Origin: JABDBL01 sp963845445 | GTDB taxonomy: Bacteria > Cyanobacteriota > Vampirovibrionia > Obscuribacterales > Obscuribacteraceae | NCBI GenBank assembly: GCA_963845445.1 | Contig: CAWJSE010000002.1 | Coordinates: forward strand, 744,001-808,000 | DNA length: 64,000 nucleotides | Reading direction: 5' to 3' | In this document: positions 36,548 to 45,266 of the stretch, one piece after another | Position numbering within the stretch: position 1 is the stretch's first letter | Layout of the letters: each line of letters starts with the position of its first letter | The notes under the pieces: generated by a model | Told to the model about the DNA's origin: nothing | Databases searched by the model: none | The model's input: only the letters and a program-made list of their open reading frames with translations | Translations under genes and position numbers: made by a program

Positions 36548-37285
36548 CTATCGAGACTTTGGAATAGCCCGTACAAAACGTTCAGTAATTAACTGAGGAC
36601 GGGTAATGGCTGATCCCACCACCACAGCAAAAGCGCCGCGCTCAAAAGCCTCTTTAACCTCTTCTGGATACCAAACCCGTCCTTCTAATACAATCGGCAC
36701 TTTTGTCTCCTGCACCAATTGTTCGACAAGTTCCAGGGCTGGCCCCTGGTCGCTAGTTAATTTGGTCTCTTTCGTATAACCAAATAAAGTAGTAGAAATT
36801 AGGTCGGCGCCAAAACTCGCAGCCTTTAACCCTTCTTCGACAGTACTTATATCTGCCCAGACGGGCTTGTTTAATTCACTATGAATGCGAAAAATAGTTT
36901 CTTCTAGCGTCAGTCCATCTGCTCGCGGACGCTCAGTAGCATCCAAAGCTATAATATCGCTACCAGCTAAAGCTAATGCTTTAGCCTCAGCAAAAGAGGC
37001 AGTAATATATACCTTGTATAAGCGTTCACTTTCACTGATGGTTTTCGCTTTAATTAGTCCTATGATAGGTAGAGCGGTAGCCGCACGTACCTTTTTAATA
37101 TTCTCTATTCCTTCTAGCCTAAGAGCTTTCGCGCCACCGCGGACAGCTGATAGAGATAAGGCGTTAATATGCCCTGGATCGGCTAAAGGCTCACCAGCAT
37201 CTGCCTGGCAAGAAACAATCAGACTGTCCTTTAGTTGTGGGATAACTTTGTACTTCAGTTCGCCGCTGCTTTTCATAATTGTCAT
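36548..37285 (-). CDS. nanE: N-acylglucosamine-6-phosphate 2-epimerase-like protein (NanE family)
   Basis: A TIM barrel of 245 residues that should convert N-acetylmannosamine-6-phosphate to N-acetylglucosamine-6-phosphate. LIVSCQADAGEPL is the first strand. KALRLEGIENIKKVR, LPIIGLIK, DIIALDATERPRADG and VWADISTVEEG follow, and PIVLEGRVWYPEEVKEAFERGAFAVVVGSAITRP forms the phosphate-binding end (in two parts: VLEGRVWYP, VVVGSAITRP). The catalytic Lys lies in IGLIK. No nanA, nanK or nanT is adjacent, although the ROK-family gene at 59 kb and the MFS genes could be loosely related; that is speculation. Confidence 0.88.
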   Translation of the reverse strand: MTIMKSSGELKYKVIPQLKDSLIVSCQADAGEPLADPGHINALSLSAVRGGAKALRLEGIENIKKVRAATALPIIGLIKAKTISESERLYKVYITASFAEAKALALAGSDIIALDATERPRADGLTLEETIFRIHSELNKPVWADISTVEEGLKAASFGADLISTTLFGYTKETKLTSDQGPALELVEQLVQETKVPIVLEGRVWYPEEVKEAFERGAFAVVVGSAITRPQLITERFVRAIPKSR

Positions 37286-37502
37286 ATTTTAGGAATATCG
37301 CTAGATTAGTATAATTGTTTACGTAATATTGACAACTAAGGCTATAATTAATATAGATAGTTCATGAACTCTATAAGTACGGTATATGCTGCGTTTCGCA
37401 TTCTGAGTAACGATTAAGATTGCTTACTAAAAGCACCTACAGATGGTAAACTGTCGACTCAAACACTCTTACTGACAATTGGAATTATTCATAAAAACAA
37501 AG

Positions 37503-38729
37503 ATGAAACGCGACCAAATAAATGGCTTTCAATGTTCTGCCGGGATAATATCAATAGTTTTTGCCTGTTTGGCAGCCTCAACTAACTATTCCTTGTTGGC
37601 TAAGACGCCTCTTGGTGAATCAAATAATATAACTGCCAATTTATCTAATCAACCAGGTCCCCTGGTCTCTCAGGACACCCGTGACCGTTTAGAACAGATT
37701 GAAGAACGTCGCCGCGAATTACACGAGCGCGCCAATTTAATGCGCAAGAAAGAGCAGCTGGCCCTCTTAAAACTCAGTCGCATTGAAAGCAAGCTCACCA
37801 TAACAAAAGGTGCGTTAAAGACAAGCAAAAAGAAGCTGGAAAGTACTGAAGACAAAATTAGCGAAGTACAAGAAAACCTTTCTCATGTAAAAACTGACAA
37901 AGAAAGCCTTACAGAACAAGCAGCTCAGCGCCTACGTGAAATTTACGAAGGACAACGTTTAAATTTCATCGAAATGATAATGCAAATCGATTCTTTACAA
38001 AACCTTTTAGATAAGCTGTTTTATCAAGAAAAAATCGCAGTACTAGATAGAAAGCTTTTGGACGAATTGCGTAAAAAAGAATTGGCTCTCGCCCAAAACA
38101 AAGACAAATTAGGCAAACAAAAAAATGAATTGGGTGATCTTGTCTCTTCGTTTGCCAAACAGGCATTAGCAATCGCCAAAGAAAAATTTGATCAGCAACA
38201 AACTGCCAATAAGCTCAAGACTCAGCGAGCGTTTTATGAACAAGCTGAAAAGCAATTAGCCAGCGAATCGCATCAACTCGAAACACAGATTTTGCAAATG
38301 GAATCCTCTCAACGCAATCGCAATCAGCATCTATTTATGGGCAGCGGCACCCTTTCTGCACCATTAAAAGCAGATATTACTTCGCCTTTCGGCTGGCGCA
38401 AGCACCCTATCTTTGGCATACGCCGTTTTCACACTGGCATTGACCTAGCTGGACCTAACCATTCCGCCATAAGAGCAGCAGACAGTGGCAATGTGCTCTA
38501 TACCGGTTGGTACGGTGGTTATGGAAAAGTAGTAATTGTTAGTCACGGTAAAGGAATGGCTACTCTGTATGCTCACTTATCCAAAATTGCTACTGCTGCT
38601 GGTAGCAATATCGCTAAGGGAGACATTATCGGCTATGAGGGTACTACCGGTTTCTCTACCGGTCCACACTTACATTTTGAAGTAAGAATAAACGGTAAGC
38701 CAAATAATCCCATAGCTTACTTGCACTAA
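37503..38729 (+). CDS. M23 (LytM) peptidase with coiled coil, EnvC-like murein hydrolase/activator
   Basis: An N-terminal signal/anchor helix (GIISIVFACLAAS) is followed by a long coiled coil (about 55-270, for example QIEERRRELHERANLMRKK), then the LytM domain at ~285-405. The domain keeps the zinc ligands: HTGIDLAG (H and D) and HLHFEV (HxH), plus TSPFGWRKHP. With the ligands present it could be an active endopeptidase cutting peptidoglycan crosslinks rather than only an activator. The ATG at 37503 is preferred; a TTG eight codons upstream is possible. It stands alone, divergent from nanE. A septal or elongation role is likely. Confidence 0.9.
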   Translation: MKRDQINGFQCSAGIISIVFACLAASTNYSLLAKTPLGESNNITANLSNQPGPLVSQDTRDRLEQIEERRRELHERANLMRKKEQLALLKLSRIESKLTITKGALKTSKKKLESTEDKISEVQENLSHVKTDKESLTEQAAQRLREIYEGQRLNFIEMIMQIDSLQNLLDKLFYQEKIAVLDRKLLDELRKKELALAQNKDKLGKQKNELGDLVSSFAKQALAIAKEKFDQQQTANKLKTQRAFYEQAEKQLASESHQLETQILQMESSQRNRNQHLFMGSGTLSAPLKADITSPFGWRKHPIFGIRRFHTGIDLAGPNHSAIRAADSGNVLYTGWYGGYGKVVIVSHGKGMATLYAHLSKIATAAGSNIAKGDIIGYEGTTGFSTGPHLHFEVRINGKPNNPIAYLH

Positions 38730-38773
38730 ATCTTTTCTAGAATCAAGAGAATATTGCTTAGCTGAGCAGCATT

Positions 38774-39034
38774 TTAAGCTATTCTAGCTACTTTAATTTG
38801 CAACTCTTTTACAAAATCTTCCTGTCCCAATAAATAGCCGCGGCGTGCTTGGTCGTCAGCATACGTAATAGTTGCTTCAGTTAAGTTATTGAGCAAGCTG
38901 AGCGGAACGAACTCGCTAATTTGATTAAGCAATCGTTCTACTGTTAACCACTCTTCAGTTTGTAGAGGGATAGCATCGTCTAAGCGGGACATAACCGTGT
39001 AATTATGAATCTTGTCAGCCTTGGTATTCATCAT
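38774..39034 (-). CDS. Hypothetical protein, ~86 residues
   Basis: A small soluble protein with no signal peptide: a helical QTEEWLTVERLLNQISEFV, LSLLNNLTEATITYADDQARRGYLLG and a basic end KELQIKVARIA. Not recognised. It starts at one of two adjacent ATGs after ATAGGG; the TTG seven codons earlier is less likely. It is convergent with the M23 gene and 250 bases downstream of the CCA-adding enzyme gene. The balanced composition argues for a real gene. Confidence 0.5.
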   Translation of the reverse strand: MMNTKADKIHNYTVMSRLDDAIPLQTEEWLTVERLLNQISEFVPLSLLNNLTEATITYADDQARRGYLLGQEDFVKELQIKVARIA

Positions 39035-39283
39035 AAACCCTATTTTTGACAGCAACGTATATAGCCTAAATGCAGCTTAGCAACTTGCTGTATATGCCTA
39101 GCATTTCTCTTAATTGTCTTATGCCCGATAAATTTTGCCTCTAACCACTATAAATATTGCCAAGCAGAACTTTATTCAATCTTTTTCTCCAATACATCAA
39201 AGAAAATAGTCCAATTATTATCATGACAATTGCACAAACCAAAATGAATGCCGCTCTTCTATATTCAAGAAAGGCACTTTACT

Positions 39284-40750
39284 CTATTTTTCGTTTTTAT
39301 AGAGCGACCGTACATAATCTTCTGCCTCTGCCCGGGTAACCACTTCTTTTAACTCCTGAGCTTCCTGTAAGGCATTTAGAATTTCGCCTAATTCCCTGCC
39401 AGGTGGCACATTAAGCAATGCCATAATCTCATGACCGTCAAGCAGTTTTTTCATATTCTGGGTTGTAAGATGATAATTATTAAACCCAGCCAATAATGTA
39501 TAAAAATTTTCTCGCAAAACACGTGATTTTTCCTCTGTCATCTGTGGCCCTTTGGTCGCACCTAAATCTCCTAGCGCTAGTAAAATCAGGCTCGGAAAAT
39601 GCTCGCCCGCTCGCCTATAAAGCCGGTTAATGCCCTTAGCAGTAGCTTGTGTAGTATGAAATAACTGTCCAGGCCGCAAATGCAATTCAATTAACATAGA
39701 AACCAGATTTTCAAGGGAGTTAGACCAGCGTAATCGTTTGGCTATTGCTGGCACCATTTGCGCACCAATACTTTCGTGTCCAATAAAAGTGTGTTTGCCC
39801 TCCTCAGTAATGAGCCAAGTACTTGGCTTGCCAATATCGTGTAATAAAGCAGCTATTTTACAAACAGCCAAATGCTTTATTCCGGCGGCCAAATTTAAAC
39901 TACTAGACATATTGGTTTTCGACCAAACATCAGGCATTGCCATATATGCCTCTTCAGTTTGAATAACAGCCTCAATACTGTGGTCAAATAAATTCAAATG
40001 GTGATAGCTATTATTGGTCACAGAGCGCGTCGCGGTAAGTTCTGGAAATATTGCTTCTAACAAACCTGTTTGCGCAAATTGATGTAAAACTAAAGCGGTG
40101 GGAAAAGAGCCGAAAGCAAGAAATAATTCGTGACTGATTCGTTCGCCGGCAACCGTTTGAATTTTGTCCGCATTATTGCTAATCCATGAAAGCGTTTCTT
40201 TTTCGATTTCAAATTTTAAATTAGCAGCAAAGCGAAAGGCTCTCAGTAAGCGCAATGGGTCAGTGACAAATACAGAAGGCGTTACCGATCTAATGACACC
40301 GCTTTTTATATCCTCAATGCCGCCTAATAAATCAATTATTTTTTCAGGCTCTCGAGGATCTAGATAAAGAGCATTAACGCTGAAATCCCGGCGCAATATA
40401 TCGTTCTCAATTGTTCCTGCTAAACAACCGGCAAAATCAAGAATAATGCCATCTGCCATGACCACCCGAGCAGTGTCATTATCCTTATCCAAAGAAACAA
40501 AATGTCCATTTACCAGCTGAGCAAATTGACGAGCAAAATCAAAAGCAGAGCTGCCCGCAATTGCATAGTCCAAATCTTTACTAAGCAATTTATAATCTGG
40601 CCGGTAAACGCTAAGAACTAAATCCCGCAAATAGCCACCAACCACGAAAATATTCGTACCGCAGTCTGATGCTTGCTTAATAACTCGTTTGTGCAGATCT
40701 CCTGATAAAAGATGATCACCAGTTGGCACATTAAATAACGTTTTGGACAT
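39284..40750 (-). CDS. cca: CCA-adding tRNA nucleotidyltransferase / poly(A) polymerase with HD domain
   Basis: Class II nucleotidyltransferase. VVGGYLRDLVL and the metal-binding DLDYAI (about residues 36-64) form the catalytic core. RRDFSVNALY is the next motif, DPLRLLRAFRFA binds the tRNA/nucleotide, and an HD domain follows with ALLHDIGKP and HTFIGHE. It adds or repairs the 3' CCA of tRNAs. The tRNA-Leu in this window lacks an encoded CCA, which fits the need for it. The HD domain may add phosphatase/phosphodiesterase activity as in E. coli. The start MSKTLFN is plain, with AGGAAG upstream. Confidence 0.9.
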   Translation of the reverse strand: MSKTLFNVPTGDHLLSGDLHKRVIKQASDCGTNIFVVGGYLRDLVLSVYRPDYKLLSKDLDYAIAGSSAFDFARQFAQLVNGHFVSLDKDNDTARVVMADGIILDFAGCLAGTIENDILRRDFSVNALYLDPREPEKIIDLLGGIEDIKSGVIRSVTPSVFVTDPLRLLRAFRFAANLKFEIEKETLSWISNNADKIQTVAGERISHELFLAFGSFPTALVLHQFAQTGLLEAIFPELTATRSVTNNSYHHLNLFDHSIEAVIQTEEAYMAMPDVWSKTNMSSSLNLAAGIKHLAVCKIAALLHDIGKPSTWLITEEGKHTFIGHESIGAQMVPAIAKRLRWSNSLENLVSMLIELHLRPGQLFHTTQATAKGINRLYRRAGEHFPSLILLALGDLGATKGPQMTEEKSRVLRENFYTLLAGFNNYHLTTQNMKKLLDGHEIMALLNVPPGRELGEILNALQEAQELKEVVTRAEAEDYVRSLYKNEK

Positions 40751-40797
40751 ATTTAACTTCCTGAAAGCTTGTCTAATCTGCTTTCCGGCTATCTATC

Positions 40798-41850
40798 CTA
40801 TTCCTCTTTCAATTCCTCTTGCATTTCTTCTTCCACTTCCTGTGCCTCCTTAGCCGAGAAATGGAAATGACCAGCCATATAAACGAGACCGCCCACCAAA
40901 CTATTGGTTGTAATCAAGCCAAGCCAGACAATGGCATACGTAAGGCCCAGTGAACGGTCAACGCCTACTAATGATAAAAAGTAAGTGTAAGCACCTTCCC
41001 TGACACCAATTCCGTTAAAACTAGGCGTGATAAAACCCAGAACCGCTACAGAAGGATAGAAAACAAAGTAATACCACATAGGCACTTTGTTTAGACCCAG
41101 AGCCAGACCGATAATGATGTGACATATGACAATTATTATTTGCAAAACTACCGACAATACCAGAGAGACAAAAATCAAATTTTTCTCGCGTTGATAGGTT
41201 TGCAGAGCTGGATGATGTAATTGCTTGGTCACCCAATTATCAGGTCCCAGTATGGTCTTTGCCAAATATGGCACAAACGGCAAGACCAAAAAAATCAAAA
41301 TAGTGCCTGCATATACTGGGATTTTGAGAGATACAGGCAGCTGAGATCCACCTGGACCAAATAATAAACCCAAAGAAGCAAATAAGAATAAGACCGCAAT
41401 GCCCATAGTCCTATCAGCAAATACTGAGTAGAAGGCTGTTCTGAACTTATGAGTGCCCTTGGCTAAATAATAGCAACGACTGGCATCTCCTCCGACTGTA
41501 GACGGCAAGAATAGATTAAAGAACAAACCGATGAAGCAATATTGAGCCAATCGCAGAAAAGGGGTATCAAATCCCACTGCACGGGCCAATAATTGCCAGC
41601 GATAAGCGTTTAGAAAAGTAGCAGTAATGAATATAATCGCCGCCAAAAATAGTAACTTAAAATTGGCAGCCGAAGCTGCTTGCCAACTTTTGCTTAGATC
41701 TACTTTGCCGAAAATGAACAGGCAAGCAAATATTAAAACGCTTATGCTAGCCTTGATTTTAAGCTGGGTAGAAGGGCTTAATCCTCTCCAAGAGGAAAGC
41801 AAAGGAAAATTGAAATTAGCAACCTGAGATTTTAAATCGCTGGAATTCAT
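40798..41850 (-). CDS. Lysylphosphatidylglycerol synthetase-type membrane protein (UPF0104/AglD-like flippase domain)
   Basis: A 350-residue polytopic protein with about eight helices. The family marks are ALNAYRWQLLARA after the second helix, LFFNLFLPSTVGGDASRCYYLAKG, and FITPSFNGIGVREGAYTYFL. These match the LPG_synthase_TM/UPF0104 family, thought to move or synthesise lipids or lipid-linked sugars; there is no aminoacyl-transferase domain, so it is not MprF. The C-terminus ends in an acidic Glu-rich tail (EVEEEMQEELKEE). It lies 47 bases upstream of cca on the same strand and may share its transcript. Confidence 0.85.
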   Translation of the reverse strand: MNSSDLKSQVANFNFPLLSSWRGLSPSTQLKIKASISVLIFACLFIFGKVDLSKSWQAASAANFKLLFLAAIIFITATFLNAYRWQLLARAVGFDTPFLRLAQYCFIGLFFNLFLPSTVGGDASRCYYLAKGTHKFRTAFYSVFADRTMGIAVLFLFASLGLLFGPGGSQLPVSLKIPVYAGTILIFLVLPFVPYLAKTILGPDNWVTKQLHHPALQTYQREKNLIFVSLVLSVVLQIIIVICHIIIGLALGLNKVPMWYYFVFYPSVAVLGFITPSFNGIGVREGAYTYFLSLVGVDRSLGLTYAIVWLGLITTNSLVGGLVYMAGHFHFSAKEAQEVEEEMQEELKEE

Positions 41851-42146
41851 TAGGCTATTTTTGCTTCACTATCTGTATTAAGTCTTTTATGGAAGATTTT
41901 AAATTCTACCTTATGCATTCGTAGTCCCAAGATTTAAGCTCACTTGCTCTTAACTAGATTAAATATTCCGAAAATTTGTAAGACCAGCACTAATTTGGTC
42001 CGCAAAGTAAAAAAAGATGGCTAGAATCATTCTTATTACAGACTTTGCTAGTCGAGATTTATACTGATAGTGTAACTTAGAAGTTTAGAAATGAATGTTT
42101 TGGGCTGAATGCGGGTAAACTTTATCTATAGTAGGCAGAATAATTG

Positions 42147-43580
42147 ATGGTTTTCGACTTGAAACGCCCCTTTTTAAAACAAGGTTCCGGAAAGACTAAA
42201 TGGATAGTCCGTATTGGCTTACCAGTCTTATTCTGTGTTCTTTTCTTCGGCATCCAGACTTCCATCATTTTGGGAGAGAAAAATAAGGGCGAACCAGCCG
42301 TTCTGGCATACCATGCTTATAGACACTCATCTTATGCCCTTGCCCAAAGCACAAAAACATTATTGGCTCCTCAAGTACTTTATGATCGGGCCTGGCACCT
42401 GGTCAAAGATTCCTTTTACGATCAAAAATTTAACGGCGAAGATTGGACGCGCTGGGAACATCACTATGACAATAAGCTAAAGTCCATGGACGATGCGCAT
42501 AAAGCAATCGAAACTATGCTGGCCAGCCTTGGCGACCCCTATACTAGATTTCTAGATCGCGATGCCTTTGACGAAGAAAAATCTCAAATTGATGCCCGTT
42601 TATATGGAGTGGGCATGTTGCTAGGCATGAATAAAGAGCACAAAGTAGTTGTAATTGCTCCTATCGAAGGCACTCCCGCCTATAACGCCAGTATTCACCC
42701 AGGCGACGAAATTGTCGAGGTAGATTCCAAACCAGTCAAGGGACAATCACTTGATCAAGTGGTTAAGCAAATCCGTGGCCCCATTAATACGAAAGTCAAT
42801 ATTACTTTCATGCGCAAAGTTGAAAAGCACAAAGTTACCCTCAGTCGGGCTGAAATTCCTATTAAGGCAGTAGCTAATACAGATATATTGCCAGGTAATG
42901 TTGGATACATCAGACTAGATAGCTTTATTTCTTCTAAAGCCAATTCAGAAATGAAAGACGCACTTAAGAAAACCTCCACTGCAGACGGCTTAATCATAGA
43001 CTTAAGAAACAATCCCGGCGGCTTGCTATCAAATGCAATCGAAATAGCAAATATGTTCTTAGATGGCAAAGTAATTGTAAGTACTATTGATGCTGATGGT
43101 TATAAGAGTTCTCAATACTCATCTCATAACCCAATTTGCAAAAAGCCTATAGTTATCCTAATTAACAAGGGCAGCGCCAGTGCCAGTGAAATCTTAAGTG
43201 GTGCTTTGCGCGACAATGGTCGAGCTAAATTAGTCGGACAAACTTCTTTCGGCAAAGGACTGGTTCAAGCTATCAATAAATTAGAAGATAATTCAGGCAT
43301 AAACATCACTATCGCTCGCTATCTAACGCCCAATGACGTTGATATTCACAAAGTAGGTATCATTCCAGACTACAAAGTAGTACTTAAAGACGAAGATTAC
43401 GATAAGGGCCGAGGGCCGTGGTGGATTGATCTCAATTACAGTAGCATCAAGCATTTGCCTACCGACGGTAAAGACCTCCAGTTAAACAAAGCCATCGAAG
43501 TAATAAAAACTGACATTGCTAAGGCAAGTGAAAGCAGTAAGGCCACTTCAACCGCTCAGGCATTGCACGACCGAAACTAG
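42147..43580 (+). CDS. ctpA: C-terminal processing protease (S41, CtpA/Prc-like)
   Basis: An N-terminal membrane segment (IGLPVLFCVLFFGIQTS) anchors the protein to face the periplasm. A degron-like helical part with DPYTRFLD leads into a PDZ domain (GVGMLLGMN..., VVIAPIEGTPAYNASIHPGDEIVEVD). The protease core follows: GYIRLDSF, LIIDLRNNPGG, then INKGSASASEILSGAL with the nucleophile Ser, and TSFGKGLVQ with the general-base Lys. It cuts proteins at their C-terminus and is common in Cyanobacteria and Gram-negatives. The ATG at 42147 is chosen over a TTG directly before it. It stands alone on its strand. Confidence 0.93.
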   Translation: MVFDLKRPFLKQGSGKTKWIVRIGLPVLFCVLFFGIQTSIILGEKNKGEPAVLAYHAYRHSSYALAQSTKTLLAPQVLYDRAWHLVKDSFYDQKFNGEDWTRWEHHYDNKLKSMDDAHKAIETMLASLGDPYTRFLDRDAFDEEKSQIDARLYGVGMLLGMNKEHKVVVIAPIEGTPAYNASIHPGDEIVEVDSKPVKGQSLDQVVKQIRGPINTKVNITFMRKVEKHKVTLSRAEIPIKAVANTDILPGNVGYIRLDSFISSKANSEMKDALKKTSTADGLIIDLRNNPGGLLSNAIEIANMFLDGKVIVSTIDADGYKSSQYSSHNPICKKPIVILINKGSASASEILSGALRDNGRAKLVGQTSFGKGLVQAINKLEDNSGINITIARYLTPNDVDIHKVGIIPDYKVVLKDEDYDKGRGPWWIDLNYSSIKHLPTDGKDLQLNKAIEVIKTDIAKASESSKATSTAQALHDRN

Positions 43581-43584
43581 TTTC

Positions 43585-43971
43585 TTAAACCTTTAATTTA
43601 ACGGCTTCCGGGTGTCCTTGCTTGTCTATACAAACATAAGTAACTTCTGCTTCAGTAACCCGTACTTCATGACCATCACGCACAATTTCTACATCTACCT
43701 GCACGGTGATTGATGTCTGACGGATACATTTAGTAGACGTATAGAAACTCACAACTTCACCCACTCTTACCGGAGCGTTAAATACTACTTCTTTAAAAGC
43801 CTTTGTAACAGCGCGCTGAGAAGTATTTTTGCCAACTTCTACTGCAGCCGCCAAATCAATGTAGCTTAGTATTATGCCACCGAATATAGTACCATTAGCA
43901 TTGGTATCCTTAGGCAATAATGTCACTCTGATTGCTGGATCTTTACTTGATATAGGATTTCTGTTTGCCAT
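43585..43971 (-). CDS. Acyl-CoA thioesterase (hotdog fold, YciA/BACH type)
   Basis: A 128-residue single hotdog domain: DTNANGTIFGGIILSYIDLAAAV is the central helix with the conserved N/G-G motif, then VVFNAPVRVGEVVSFYTS, and VDVEIVRDGHEVRVTEAEVTYVCID are the strands. The catalytic Asp lies in LSYIDLAA. It hydrolyses acyl-CoA to free fatty acid and CoA in the cytosol. It ends five bases after the convergent ctpA stop. A small membrane-protein gene is 17 bases upstream in the same direction. Confidence 0.9.
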   Translation of the reverse strand: MANRNPISSKDPAIRVTLLPKDTNANGTIFGGIILSYIDLAAAVEVGKNTSQRAVTKAFKEVVFNAPVRVGEVVSFYTSTKCIRQTSITVQVDVEIVRDGHEVRVTEAEVTYVCIDKQGHPEAVKLKV

Positions 43972-43988
43972 TTGTTTGCCGCAAGTTC

Positions 43989-44315
43989 TTAGTGGACAGT
44001 CACTTCATCATAGGCAATTACTATTACTTGCGCAACTGCAAACCAAACTGCCCATAATAATAGTCCGGAACACATGATCACAAAGCCACTATATTTATCG
44101 GGCAAAAGAATGCCGCACAAACGCACACTTGCCTTCCAAAGAAAGTATATTAAAAAAGCTAAAAACAAACCAATAAGTCCAGCCCGCACAGAAACTTCAG
44201 GCGAAGCCGCCATAGTCAAGCGATAGAAACACACCGGTAAAAAGAATGAGCAATATGCCCACAGCCATTTTTTGATTTCGACCAACCAATGGCTACGCAA
44301 CTGGTTCAACCACAA
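43989..44315 (-). CDS. Small membrane protein downstream of sodB
   Basis: 108 residues with three likely helices (around 17-33, 42-62 and 78-100; for example GLIGLFLAFLIYFLWKA and CSGLLLWAVWFAVAQVIVI). No family recognised. The first start (TTG) overlaps the end of sodB by 23 bases, which points to co-translation. A later start is possible. It is the middle gene of a sodB-unknown-thioesterase run on one strand. Confidence 0.5.
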   Translation of the reverse strand: MWLNQLRSHWLVEIKKWLWAYCSFFLPVCFYRLTMAASPEVSVRAGLIGLFLAFLIYFLWKASVRLCGILLPDKYSGFVIMCSGLLLWAVWFAVAQVIVIAYDEVTVH

Positions 44316-45069
44316 AACAAGGACTCTTTATCGCTGCAGAGAGTCGCTTATTTACCACTTCCCAATCTATGTTTTGCATAAACGCATCGAGATATTTAGG
44401 CCGGTCTATGCCATAGTCAATCATATAAGCATGCTCATATACATCCAGAACAAGTATTGGCATCACATTTGCTGGACTAAAAACATTATGCATATCCAGT
44501 CCGAATGTGTCGAGACGCCCCAGTCGCGTATTGTAGCCAACAATTACCCAGCCACGCATCGATTTGCCGGCAGCCCTCAGATACTCACTAAATTTAGAAA
44601 AGCTCCCAAAACGCTCATCAAGGGCTGATTTTATATCACCGGTTGCCTCATCACCCGGTTTACCGCCTAAATTGCCAAAATAATATTCGTGATAGATTGC
44701 TCCGTTTAAAGCATAGCTCTGTTCAGCAAGCAATTCTCTTAATGGAGAATAAGTTGCGTTCGCGGAGCTCAATTCGACCTCTTTAAGTTTATGATGGATC
44801 TCATTAGCCTTCTTGACATATCCTTGATAAAGTTTAATATGTTGACTTAATTGACTCTGCGATAAACCTTCCAATTTTTTACTCAGCAGACTATTAAAAT
44901 CTCTGGCGATGTAGGGATCGTTGCCAGCAGCTGAATCAGCAGCATTTGGTTGAGAAGCAGCCTCGCTAATGGTGTTAGAAGATAATAAAGTAGAAGCGGC
45001 GAAAGCTCCCATCAGTAAAACATCTCGCCGGCTTAAATCAGACTGACTGAGCTTTACTTCGTTTGTCAT
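44293..45069 (-). CDS. sodB: Tat-exported Fe/Mn superoxide dismutase
   Basis: A twin-arginine signal peptide (LSRRDVLLMGAF, cleavage after a SEA-type site near residue 38) precedes a full Fe/Mn SOD domain. Expected metal ligands are H77, H127 (AIYHEYYFGNLGG), D209 and H213 (VLDVYEHAYMIDYG). GWVIVGYN lies in the usual position between the helical and alpha/beta domains. The sequence is diverged from E. coli SodB at the first ligand region (QHIKLYQGYVKK). It detoxifies superoxide outside the cytoplasm, where most bacteria use a Cu/Zn enzyme. Iron versus manganese cannot be told. A spacer of ~200 bases separates it from the divergent malic enzyme gene. Confidence 0.85.
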   Translation of the reverse strand: MTNEVKLSQSDLSRRDVLLMGAFAASTLLSSNTISEAASQPNAADSAAGNDPYIARDFNSLLSKKLEGLSQSQLSQHIKLYQGYVKKANEIHHKLKEVELSSANATYSPLRELLAEQSYALNGAIYHEYYFGNLGGKPGDEATGDIKSALDERFGSFSKFSEYLRAAGKSMRGWVIVGYNTRLGRLDTFGLDMHNVFSPANVMPILVLDVYEHAYMIDYGIDRPKYLDAFMQNIDWEVVNKRLSAAIKSPCFVVEPVA

Positions 45070-45196
45070 CTTACTCCTCCTTCAAAAAGAAACGTTTATA
45101 TTGTGTCCGGCTTGAAAAGCGATTTTGTATTAAATCTATCGGTCATTAAGAAACAATTTGATTGGCCAAATTAGTGGTATTTTCTTTTTAGGTACA

Positions 45197-45225
45197 TTGA
45201 CACAATCAAAAAGAAACATTATCAC
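45197..45225 (+). promoter_or_regulatory. Probable promoter of the malic enzyme gene
   Basis: TTGACA (45197-45202) and TATCAC (45220-45225) are 17 bases apart, 42 bases ahead of the ATG. The -35 is perfect, the -10 matches four of six. GGCGGG precedes the start codon. Confidence 0.4.
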
Positions 45226-45266
45226 AAATTGACTTACTCATTAATCATAGGCGGGAAAATAAACAT

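Noticed and set aside
36376..36576. Proline-rich minus-strand frame
   Set aside because: Mirror image of the glycine-rich DUF2207 tail.
36500..36596. End of the DUF2207 gene at 36596
   Set aside because: The family's Gly-rich C-terminus is in the other frame and stops at 36499; the longer tail comes from a probable missing base.
37329..37350. TTGACA and TATAAT upstream of the M23 gene
   Set aside because: The boxes are only eight bases apart, so they cannot form one promoter.
38739..38790. Possible terminator hairpin after the M23 gene
   Set aside because: Stem of only four bases with mismatches and no convincing T-run.
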